This document shows positions 26,184-36,947 of a DNA stretch of 64,000 nt, piece by piece; position 1 is the first letter of the stretch; every line of letters begins with the position of its first letter. This DNA comes from Hyalella azteca. Taxonomy: Eukaryota > Arthropoda > Malacostraca > Amphipoda > Hyalellidae. The position numbers and the translations under genes are program-made. The stretch is taken from contig NW_025934720.1 in the NCBI RefSeq assembly GCF_000764305.2, positions 806,001 through 870,000 of the forward strand, given 5' to 3'. The notes beneath the pieces are model-generated. The model had not been told where the DNA came from. It searched no databases and worked only from the letters and a program-made list of their open reading frames with translations.

Positions 26184-28699
26184 AAATATACTTCTTATCA
26201 CATGACATGTATAGCAAATGAAATGTATATCTTTGATGTTTCTCTAAGCTCTTGGTATCTATAATGTTTATACTACACTGAGAATTTGGTTTTAAGTTTA
26301 CTTCGCCAATTGTATCCGGCATGTGTTAATGTTCAAGCTTTGTTTTTGTACATCGAATTATTTAACAACGAGAAGGACAGAGTTCAGCTTTTAGAGGAGT
26401 AGCTTTTTTCTCACCACTTCGTTTATAAGACCGTGAAAAATACGAGCTTGATTTGCATGTTGCGAATTAGACGCGATCAATGGCCCCAGATACTCAGAAC
26501 TTTCTCTAGAACTGCTTCAATTGTCCGGGATAAAGAAGCTACTTCTCGATGGTGCCTGCAGTATATTGAAGGCGAGCAACAATTGCGAGTCTTGCAGACA
26601 TCTTTTACAAAGTACAATTGTACGCTGAATCAATGAAAGCAAATTCCATTATGTCCTAATCGAAAGGGTAAATTACACGTTCATTTGACGAACATAGGAC
26701 AACGCATAGAAATTCGTGCAGTCGTGACTTTTTCATTTTTCAATTGACTCCTGAAATTCCATGCGATGTGTGCTGGTAATTTTGATGATTAAAGACCATG
26801 ATTATTGTCGATCTAAGACTTGCCGACTTTTGGCTATGAGCTTCACTTCACCAATTCTGCAATATATTGTTCAGCACTTGACGTTGAATTGAATTTCATC
26901 GTTGAATCGTATTCACTCGGAAATGGATATCATTGAGGAGATTAACGCCATTCAATTCAATAACAATGTGACTGAATGGCGTGATAGTCATTCCTTTCAT
27001 TGTATCGGAAATCGTAAAATTAACTTAGGTTTTTATGTACTGTAAAGAGACAAAAAGGAAATAAATATTCAGTTATTTTTTCAATAATTCTATCATTTTT
27101 ATCGAGTTAATCGTACACGCCTCTAGCCATGACCGGACGTTCAGTACCATAAATCAGTTCGTCATCGTGATTCCTGAGGCTGAAGGCTAAACGTTAGCAG
27201 CGAACCAATACAAAGATTCTTTTATTTGTATATTTGCTTATGAAATCGTGCAATTGATCACCCAGTGGCCGATGGATGACAAATATTGAAATTTGATACT
27301 TCAATAAGGTGACGCTTTGCACTGCCACCACCAGCGCGTTTATTAGTATACTAATACTCGTGCATATATTAGGCGGCTGGAGCAATTTTCAGGGCACCAT
27401 GAGGAAGGGGACAGCCGGATAGATCGTACCGACTTGAGATCATAAGTTATCAGTTTAAGTTTAAGTATAAGTAAGTTATCAGTATTTATAGGCCTCAGCA
27501 CTAATTGGTTTGATCGACCCACGGGACACAACCACAACCAACTGCGCACATGTAACCTTGAGCAAAAAAAAAAAAACACATCTATTTGTGCAGTAATTAA
27601 GGTCGGCAGCGTATTCTAAAAAGATGGCTTTGATAGGCATTACTAATAACAATCAATCTAAATTGAATAAATATCGTATAAAACTGCTTGAAAAAAAATT
27701 CGAATACTAAGAGAATTCACTATTTTCCATCGTTCGCATCTCCTTTATGAGATCAAATTTATTTGAAGCTGTATTATAAAACTGAATGAGAATAACTTAG
27801 CACACGTGCTGTTTGATGCCTTCATACCTACGTGGGACGTTGGGTGCAACTCTATTTTAATTTTGAAGCTTCAATAATTATTGAAACTATATGTTATGCT
27901 ATATAAATGTCGAAGGTATAAATCTATAAATTATTGGAAATTTATTTTAAAATCACTCTAAAATCTGAAGGTATTAGTAATAGCTAGAACAGTGAAGAGT
28001 TTTCAGGGAGTTTATTTTGACACTCATTTATCACTTAAAAGCAGTGCAGGACTAAAAGCAGTGACTAAAAGGTCTTTGATTTATTCAAATAACTTCATAT
28101 CGATGCCTTTCCTATCACTGAAATTACTTTTGAGACTTCCTTCCGTCATTCTTTCATTTCATTTTTCTGGAATATGTGAAACAATATTTGACTATCACTC
28201 AATATTTCGTCTGCCTGAAATGCCATAATGAGGCGCGTGCTGGTGACTCAACGCGTATCTTATCATCGATAAGGGTCGGCGAGGACGATAAGCTCTGACG
28301 CATTTCGGTCATCGATTTGTGTTGCCAGCATTTACTTCCTTCGTATACTAAGAGAAAAATACTTTTAATTACGAGATGCATTCAGGTTATAACGCTTCCC
28401 ATATTTTTTTCTCTTAGTTGGAATTGGATAGCAACATGAGGTGTGTTTAAATTGAGCACCTCGTAACTCGTGTATGTACCCCGATGCGAAATATGCCTGC
28501 AGGTTTCTTTCAGAATTGAGCTTCCGTTTTTTCGACTCATGAAACATTATTATTTCCCATTGTCTTTCTAGGCCGCTTCCATTGGGAACATCCTGAACTG
28601 TGTTGTGGTTGTAATGCGGGCTGCGCCAAGGTCTCTTGGATTTATGCAATGCGTGCATGACGCAGATCCATGTATTATAGTAAAGTCACAGCGTCGCAC

Positions 28700-29265
28700 A
28701 TATGCAGGGAATTACTTGAAGGATTAATTTCAATGATATGCTTGTGGCACTTGCAATGCAATGATGTGTTGTTCTTGTCATGCAACTCGTATACTGGCCA
28801 AGTGATGTGACGCTAAATAATTTTATGCTCCGTTGTCAAATATGTTCCAACCATGCACTGGCAACCAGATCTTCAGAACACGAAGCTATAGGAGTTCTCT
28901 GACTGTATAATCATAATGCCATGCTGAATGTGTTCCTCCACTTAGTGCGATGCTAAATATGTTCCAACCTGATTGTGTGATGCTTGATGTGTTCTTAGGC
29001 AATAATCGCGCTATGCTATGCATGTAAATAGCTACTCACTGTGTGATTTTAAATGTGTTATTGTCTAATGATGTAAAGGTTAATTGCTTCTTATGATATA
29101 ATGTGATGCTACTTGTTCTGACCAGATTTTGTATTGTCAGATGGGTTCTCAGCACATCATCGTGTGATGCTGCATTTTTAGCCTACGGTCGTGCGACGAC
29201 AAATATTTTCTTACCCGATGATCATGTGATACTAAATCTATTCTGATGAGATCTTTTGGTGATTT
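28700..29265. repeat. degenerate minisatellite, period about 35-45 bp
   Basis: Phrases like gtgatgctaaatatgttcc recur, much mutated, at least eight times: gatgtgacgctaaata, gccatgctgaatgtgttcc, gcgatgctaaatatgttcc, tgtgatgcttgatgtgttc, gtgtgattttaaatgtgtt, tgtgatgctgcattttt, atgtgatactaaatcta. No coding frame spans it. Confidence 0.7.
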
Positions 29266-31389
29266 TGTTATAACATATTATTGAATTCTGCGTTCTAAGC
29301 TGATTGGTTTGATGCACGCCGCGGCGCGATTCCAATTAGTGCAAATTGTTTCACAGAACCCAAAAAATAATTTTCAAATTGAAATGAGGTCTGTGTAGAA
29401 ACTACTTTTGTGATGAATGCTAATTTTAAGGTACCAATTCAGAAACATTTTCCAGGTTTGCCTGTACGAAAAGGACGATCATCCACTGGCTTTTGACAGG
29501 AATACTTAACAAGAATAGCACCATTGATAATCGATGGAGCCATTGTGCTAATTCAAGTTTGGAAATTTAGCATTGCCACTTAAGAAGCCGAATTTTTTTA
29601 CATAATTGATAAATTTTATATTCTAGGCTGAATGCTGAAATAAATATATTATTGATGCACAAGTACACAAACGTGCTTAATAAGCTTTGAACGAACGCTA
29701 ACGAACACAATGACGGTCACATTGTTCTACGAATATCGACGTCGGACCAAAACATAAGTAATATTTATATTTTAAAACTGAGCCCACGTTGTGCTTTTAG
29801 CCTGAGCCTGACAGCCTGTGTCTTGATGATGTCTATTTTTGGATTTCGGCATTAGCTATTAGGTGGACATGAACGAAATTTCTGAAATGATGAATAATCG
29901 TGAATAATTAAATCATGCTCTTATTTTTACTACAGATACCTAATTGCTTTTCAATTTCAATTTTAATAGCTGATTGTGGTAATAGTCTCATGTTTGAAAA
30001 TGAAATTTTTCTATGTCCATCGCTGTAAATATTTCAGATCAGCTTGTAACGTTTTCTGTGAACAAGAAATTTTCTCTGAATCTTGAGGACAAACTCTTTA
30101 ATTTTATTAGCTCTCACGATTCATCCGCACGAACTTTCTAGTCTCTTCAATTTTCTACTTGGAATATTTCTAAATTTCAGTTTTGCAAATGTGCTTTGTA
30201 GATTTTTCGCTCGGTCTGCTCTTTCAGCTATTCTTACCTCACATCGATTTAATTTCTCAGACAGATATTTTTATTCGAACAGCTGGTGCGACTGCGAGTA
30301 CTCAGTTGACCGATAAGATACCGCATCTCTTGAGTAAATTATTTTGAGATTGACTCGCATCTCTCGTTGACAACTTAATCATGCCGGCTTTTCGAGCCAA
30401 AATGATCTGGAAACTTTCGACACATCATTGGCTACCTACACCAATGAAAGTAATGAAATTGCTATTAATTAAATGGCGCGGAGACCTCTATTTAACCTGG
30501 TCAGGCTGATGTATGATGGTATGATCATACTTCATTTGCACCATGGCCAATGGGATTTTGAAAATTATTATTTCATATAGCCCAGGAAAATTACTTTATA
30601 TCTTTAAGAAATCCAGTTGCAGACAACTTTTTGACGCAAGTGTCCGGATGGTCAAATGCGGTCCAACTATTTGACAGGTAATTAATAGGTATTCATATTT
30701 AATTGGCAAGCTACCACGGCGTTGCTCGGGATAGACAATTCCTGCTCCATGATCACCGTTGCAGCAATCATAATAATTATTCTTAGTATTAGTTCTATTA
30801 AGATTAATTAAGAAAATACTAAGATTATTAATTAAGAAAAAGCCTGTTCAAGCTTTCATAAACCTTCCTGCTTTTTAATATGAAAACGGAATGTTTCTAG
30901 ACATTGAAATTCAATTAAGCAAATGTAGGTTTATATATAATTCTCCATTTCTTCCTATCCTGTTGTAAGTTTTGAACTTAGGTAATGTTTAGATGTATCT
31001 GTTCCATCCACGTCTACAAAGGAACACTTATCTAACTCTCGTTTTTTAGTTTGAAAGGGAAGGGAATTTTATATTTCAAAATAAAATTACGCTTTCAATT
31101 TCTCAATCTCATCCCTAGTATATTTTTCAAAATTTCTCAGTACTCCACCATATAACATTAAAAAAAATTTGTGTTTATTTTTTAAACATTTCTGTTTCTG
31201 TACACATTCCATTTTGAAGAGAACAGGAAAATAAAACTGCTCTATTAGTTCCTATACAGTTTTATATCATAATGGATAGAGGCGCAAGAATCACAGCAAA
31301 ATCTCCAATCTATTTGTAATCTAATTTCATCCTAAATATGTATTCGCTAGACGGTTAACCTAGACCGTTAAATATGTATTTACGGTAAT

Positions 31390-31395
31390 TTTATT
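31390..31395 (-). promoter_or_regulatory. poly(A) signal of tspan-2
   Basis: AATAAA on the minus strand lies about 200 bases past the stop. The same hexamer in the same local context is present behind tspan-3 at 49640-49645, which supports its use. Confidence 0.6.
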
Positions 31396-31457
31396 AACTG
31401 CAGTCACTGAGACATTGTTTCAGAAGCAGCGGGGCGCGCTCTGATGGGCATAGCATC

Positions 31458-31630
31458 GGTACACTTGACGCAGACACGTCGAGGTCAGTTAATTGGTACA
31501 CTTGACGCACAGACACGTCGACGTCAGTTGGTACACTTGACGCAGACACGTCGAGGTCAGTTGGTACACTTGACGCACAGACTCGTCGAGGTCAGTTGGT
31601 ATAATTGACGCACAGACACGTCGACGTCAG
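31458..31630. repeat. 35-bp tandem array in the terminal exon of tspan-2
   Basis: Five units beginning ggtacacttgacg start at 31458, 31495, 31530, 31563 and 31598 (spacing 33-37 bp). Each is a copy of the tspan-2 last-exon coding segment (minus strand ACGTCGACGTGTCTGTGCGT). tspan-3 has a single copy at about 49708-49740. Unit 31598 is the coding one. The junction to the next unit supplies the in-frame TGA at 31592-31594. The remaining four units lie in the 3' UTR. Confidence 0.92.
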
Positions 31631-34600
31631 CAGCGCGAACTGTCAAAAAAGAGGAAAACATGAAGGCTGTATTTACGTACTGACGTGTTCAACGAACTTA
31701 ATTAATTTTAGCAAATAAATTGTCAGAGCAGGACAGAGGATTGAAAAGGAAAAATGTTCAGCATTGATTTTTAATATATTAAAAACATGAAAAAGTAAAA
31801 CTAGAGTAAAAAATTAAAGCAATCTCGACTTGTGGTATTTTTATTAACCTGAATATTGAAAATTGTTTATGCTTATGCTGATATTGCTCGATAATTTTTG
31901 TCTACTTTATATCTTATGTTTTTTTTTTTTTTGGGGGGGGGGTTTAACTTGAGGTTTGGACGTTCCACTCATGTTTCAAGTCCAATTTGAATGTAAGAAT
32001 AATTATAGTGAAATAGAAAACAAATAACTTGAAGTTTCAAATTTGTCGCTAAAAGTAGTTCTGCACTATAAATTGCTAGAAGCCAGTTGTAACTTCTCTT
32101 CGTCGGAATAGGTGCTTTGGAAAATGGATCGATCGATTTATAATTTCTCATACTTTTTCGATCTCGATCTCACCGAAGAGTAATAACTCATGACCATGAA
32201 TAATAACAATAATAATAACTAAAAATTTATTTAAGGTATTCTCACCAGCAGGACACCGAAAAAGATGGCGAAGTTCACAGTAGCTACAGCCATGTCGCTG
32301 ACTACACTAGAAAACATGACCCAGCAGCCTTGGGTGTAAATGTTTTCTCGATCTGCTGTGCAAACTTTCCCTGGGACATATATTTTACAGCATCCAGCTG
32401 GTAGCTCTCCCTGCAACATTCAATTGTATATAGCAATGTTGAAATATAGATGCTTCAAGGAAAGTTGCGACAGAAAGACACAGTGACGACAGCAAATCGT
32501 CAAAGTACTTTCTTTGATTTTGAGTGTGAAAATGTTCATGCATTGATCATCTGGAAGTCATCATGCAGGTTAGAACGGAAAAATGATATAATGTTATTAT
32601 GTTATGATAATTTTTTTATATTCAATATAAAAGCTTATCTATAATCATTTTACATATGCATGGTAAATAAGCGTCGTCGCTAGGGTAATTAATAAAAATC
32701 TCACGATAATTCTCCATTTGATTAAATACAGAAATATCCAGGTTTATCGCTGATTTTTTTTTTACTCGGAAGATGATAGACTAAGTACGAGTAGTTAGCT
32801 GAAAGAACTTGGTAAACCCTTTTGAATCAAGCTACTTATCGTGTTACGACTTACAATTCGGTATTTATGATGGAGTACATTGGCAACAGAATGCATTAAA
32901 AAATAGATAGCATCTGCGAGTTCTTAATCTGTGGAAAAATCATGGATCAAGAAATGCAGGCTTATCACATTTTTTTCGTGATAGCTTCAAGGACAATACA
33001 AAAACTGAATTAACCATTGTTTTTTGCGTAAAAAAACTCGAGAAATAAAGTTCCAAAGACGGATAAATCTATCGTCCTTTACCCAACTCTCACAATAGAA
33101 AAATATCAATGCTCGAAAATTTTCAACAGCCCTTAATTTTTCCTACATGAAAAGTTTCAGAAATAAATGCAGAAATCATCGTGAAATTTAAAATATCACC
33201 ATTTTGTTTCTGATGAAGACAGGCGAAGCGTCACTTAATTAAAAAATAAACTCAAAATGGTTTATGTTCTGTTAAAATTATTATATTATTACTTACGTCT
33301 GGATAAGAGATGTTGTAATAATCGACACCGCAGCATAGGTTCTGAAAAGGGAAAACTCCAATAGGGAAAATAAAAGCAACTATTCAATTTCTTCTAAGTA
33401 TTTCAACATCAAATAAATTATATATTAGAATGTACAAATTACTTTTGTAATGACAGTAAAAGTTGCAGAAAAATTCAACCCGCTCTTAATGATCATCGGC
33501 TTAGAATGAGATAGACGTGAAAAAAACATTATCAAATATGAGTATTGTCAGTCCTAAGAAATAAACTAACTTTTAAACCTGCATTTACTGGCTTATAATT
33601 AAAGGCGGAAAATTCATCAGGATATTAAATACCAGTTGATATATCTGGTCAATCGAAGCTTCATATTCTCCTTGTTTTTCAAAGTTGTAGTTTTCAGTGT
33701 CATTTTGCATTTGCGCTCTGATGTCATTTTTGTATTTCTCGTTGTTGATGTTGGCGGCGCCCATGCCAGCGAACACCAGCGTGATGACCACAAGAATCAC
33801 GCCGAGCACGAAGTACTGAAAATGTTTTTTTCAAATGATAGGAATTATTGATATTGAATGATAGCTATATAAGCAGAGACGAGTTGGTCGTTGGCGCTCC
33901 GAGTATGAACGCGTTCAAGAACTGACTAGATAAAGTTATAGAAAAAATATATGTTCAGACTTGAAACGCCTAGCACCATATCGAACCCGATGGAAGTCTA
34001 GTAGCGACTTCAAACTATCGTCAGTCTTGAAAAGATCCGGTCAAATGACACGATTTTAGATCTTCTGTTTACAAGTTACGAAAAGTTCAAGAATCGGCCA
34101 CAAGCCACATCAGGCCTACTCTTCTGCAGCGCCGACATCACTATGTTATGTTATGTTATTACTGAACAATATTGCTGAAACTGCGGTAAGCTGAAATCTT
34201 GTATGTATTCAAAGTCGTTGGCCTTCTCTTTGTTTATGCCAGCGAAATCCTGTATGGCAATCAACTCATCATTCGTTCAAACAGTTAAAAATTCAAATTA
34301 AAAAAAATTACCTAAACAAAAATTGGCTGTATCTCTATGGAGAACGTTTAGGCGTCCAGCTCCACCGCTAGCTCGGAATTACAGAAACAAAAATAAAATT
34401 ATTTCTTCAAATGCAGGTAACCATGTTTTACAATTCGACTTTCATCATAAGCTCTATGTCTTTAACATATATTGCACAAATCTCGTTGCCATTTAAATAT
34501 CAATTGGTTTATGAATTAGTTACAATTGCAAAAATAATTGAAAGAGTCTAGAGTCTAGACTCTAGACTCTAGAGTCTAGACTCTAGAGGAAGAGCTTGTT

Positions 34601-35955
34601 GCCGCACCTGCAAGACCTTAAGACAATATATACTCACGGTATAGAGGAAGAGCTTGTTGCCGTAGCAGCAAGACCTAAAGACTGTTCACAGTGTAGATGA
34701 AGGCCTTGTTGCCGCGGCAGCAAGTCCTTAAGACTATATATACTCACGGTATAGAGGAAGAGCTTGTTGCCGCAGCAGCAAGACCTTAAGACTACTCACA
34801 GTGTAGTAGAGGAAGAGCTTGTTGCCGCAGCAGCAAGACCTCAAGACTACTCACAGTGTAGAGTAGAGGAAGAGCTTGTTGCCGCAGCAGCAAGCAAGAC
34901 CTTAAGACTACTCACAGTGTAGAGGAAGAGCTTGTTGCCGCAGCAGCAAGAGATGACCACCCCAAAAGCGCCCAGACAGACGATGAAGGTGGAGGCGGAT
35001 ATCAGACCAATGCAGACGTCATGAGGTTCTTGGGGAATGTCATGGCCGTAGCGTGACAGCGTGCTATCAATGACGGATGCCAGAGAAAGTACGATCAAGC
35101 CTGCCCCCTGAGCAGAAATATCGGGATAAATTTTACCAGATCCCTGCTGATCGAGTAGCTTCTGGCATTTTGTACCAGCCAGTTCATGAATTCAGTTCAG
35201 CCAGTGTGACCCAAATTGTCATCAAATGGAGCACGCGGTCAGAAATCCATTCGACACCCTACAATAAGCCATGTGATTCTTGGCTACATCCGTTTGATTT
35301 ACCACAACAATTTTTATGTTATGGCTTCTGGGCTCGCAATTAAGCTTTTGTCTCTCATGCTAAATCATTATTCTGTACGGGGTGCAAAAATTTTATGATA
35401 GTATACTATTGGCATTAAAACTTTGAAAAGATCGTCTTTCACCACAAAGATTTTAAATTTAAAATTTAAATCTAAAAATGTCAAATAAAATTGTCGATTC
35501 CTCATTGTTTCTTAATGCTGATCTTTTACTGCTATTACGGACTGAACTTGGTATAGATTTATCATTTGTAAAATATTTTTGTTGTTAATCAACGATGTTA
35601 TTAAATGGATGGACACGCGATTTTAAATATATTGGATGCAGTTTCGGCTGTGAAACAAAATGCATGTTTGGCTATGTATTGAATGATTGAATATTTCGAT
35701 CGAGATACTTGGTAATAAATGGTAATTTGGTTCACCAATTATGCAATGGTAAAATTTCATTGCATAATTGCCGTAAGATTTTATTGCGAATTTCATTTCA
35801 ATTTAGCTTTTCATATTCTCTTCATATACAGTATAATAGAATTAAGATTGAAATTTAAACAAATTTGATCCTTCTCACCGATTTCAACTCACCGCCACTA
35901 CGACGTTGAAAGAAATTAAGAACGTCTTGGCCACGGTGTCTGTGATGCAACCCAT
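31592..35955 (-). CDS. tetraspanin 2 (six coding exons, complete)
   Basis: The coding exons on the minus strand are 35955-35893, 35107-34916, 33815-33633, 33341-33297, 32410-32246 and 31639-31592, all phase 0, giving 231 aa ending in TGA. It begins MGCITDTVAKTFLISF. TM1 spans exons 1-2. TM2 (VCIGLISASTFIVCLGAFGV) is in exon 2, followed by a CCC cluster at residues 75-77, a likely palmitoylation site. TM3 (YFVLGVILVVITLVFAGMGA) opens exon 3. The loop has CCG at 149-151 on a 45-base exon, GCC at 167-169, and cysteines at 178 and 190, with NDT and NIS glycosylation sites. TM4 crosses exons 5-6. The donor of exon 3 is the weak gtattt. The C-terminus CVNYTN is set by a tandem repeat within the last exon and is shorter than in tspan-3. 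The exon 2 donor is followed by five copies of itself. Confidence 0.93.
33851..34156 (+). mobile_element. SINE-like element, copy 1 (probably full length)
   Basis: In tspan-2 intron 2 the sequence gaattattg is followed by about 306 bases ending atcactatgttatgttatg, then ttattactgaacaatattgc. The homologous spot in tspan-3 (about 53340-53365) reads gaattattgctgaacaatat with nothing inserted, so the element edges are visible by comparison. The 3' end is a short (GTTAT)n run. The core gccacatcaggcctac is shared with the copies near 56170 and 61270. No clear tRNA head was identified. Confidence 0.75.
34543..34588. repeat. palindromic AGTCTAGACT repeat abutting the donor array
   Basis: This is a run of the self-complementary motif agtctagact in alternating register, immediately next to the truncated last unit of the donor array. 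It can form nested hairpins. Confidence 0.85.
34587..34950 (-). repeat. tandem array reiterating the tspan-2 exon 2 end and splice donor
   Basis: The real exon end (CGGCAACAAGCTCTTCCTCT then ACACT|gtgagtagtc) is followed downstream by five further units. The donor G positions are 34915 (real), 34854, 34799, 34747, 34689 and 34637, plus a truncated unit at 34587-34620 without a donor. Spacing is 52-61 bases. Four of the five extra units keep GTGAG, and the one at 34689 reads GTGAA. Each copy repeats the coding bases for about CCCGNKLFLYT. Confidence 0.93.
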
Positions 35956-35984
35956 CTTTGTCGTTGTCTTCGAGAGTTCTCTGT
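35956..35984 (-). other. 5' UTR part of tspan-2 first coding exon
   Basis: The acceptor ttattccag ends at 35985 and 29 bases lead to the ATG. The equivalent acceptor ttttattacag precedes tspan-3 (exon from 59370). Both imply splicing from an upstream noncoding exon. Confidence 0.65.
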
Positions 35985-36947
35985 CTGGAATAAATTTGTC
36001 ATAATAATAATAATTTTAATAGAATAATTTTCTAATATAGATGTTTGTATTTGCAGAATAAACTGAACCAAGCGTCATGTATCTGCCATAAAAATATAAT
36101 TCCGTTCATTTAAGATGAATTTGACGATAAAATATAATTAATGAACGGAGTGCCCTGAAAAATGTCTGAAAATAAACGAAATTCACTGTATATATTCAGC
36201 TAATTGCAAGATTGCGTATTTGTCCATCTCAGCTGCAATAATCAGATTTTTCATTATTGAGTTTCAATTGAAAAAGCTTGGATGGAATCTAATTGGCTTT
36301 AGCAATATAATCATATGCTTGTATGGTCTAAATGCATTTTTTAACAGGAGATAGCACCGCTTGGAAACATTAAAAAGATAACGATTCTACAAACGATATT
36401 CGTAAAACATTTTTTGACGACGTTACAGTGATGTAAATTTGTTAAGTTGACTTTATTTTGAGTAAATATGTTAGAAAAAATATTCTAAAATATAAACATT
36501 TGTTGACGAATAGTTATTATGGCGCCAGAATGGTCAATAATTCAGTTCTTTCGTTGTGGATTCCATCGCCCTATGATAATTTTTTGGTTCAAAATTAAAT
36601 TGAAACATCTTGACTTCAGAAGTATGCTTCCTAATGCAAGTATTATAAAAATACTAACCTCTGTCTAAAATGACAGTTGTTATTACACTACAAACGATGG
36701 GTCAGTAATTTTTCATGGATATGGTTAGAATATGGGAAGACAGCGCAGTTAAGAATATAGCTCTTATCTTTCTCAGTTAATGAAGAAATAACTCACTGCC
36801 GCTATCATTAATTGCGTGTGAGGAATGTACCCAGTCAAAATTTAGAAGCAGCTGTCGGTCGGATTTCGGTTGCCACTCTCGAGTTAGAAATGAGTCAGAC
36901 GTGAAATCCCTGTCAAAAATTTCGTGCCGATTAAGGTCGTTTTAGAG

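Larger units (their letters stand above)
20830..28690. other. no gene recognised between tspan-1 and the duplicated blocks
   Basis: It contains the hairpin at 21.73 kb, the CRE/CCAAT patch at 23.5 kb and the small tandem repeat at 26.1 kb. No exon with domain similarity was seen on either strand. Confidence 0.5.
30510..36825 (-). repeat. duplicated block containing tspan-2 gene body
   Basis: Noncoding sequence matches the block at 48400-60215 throughout. Examples are gatggtatgatcatactt at the left edge, aaccttcctgctttt near 30865 versus 48605, and tcaattgcgtgtgagg-like sequence at the right edge. The homology includes introns and UTRs, so the copies arose by DNA duplication, not retroposition. 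Confidence 0.85.

Noticed and set aside
33965..34010. Pol III B-box-like sequence in the SINE (antisense atcgaaccc)
   Set aside because: It lies on the strand opposite to the tailed orientation and no A box was found.
36659..36690. Possible extra noncoding exon before gttagt, shared with 60061
   Set aside because: The donor-like gttagt is conserved in both copies, but a convincing acceptor and exon length are not, so it is left out of the gene models.
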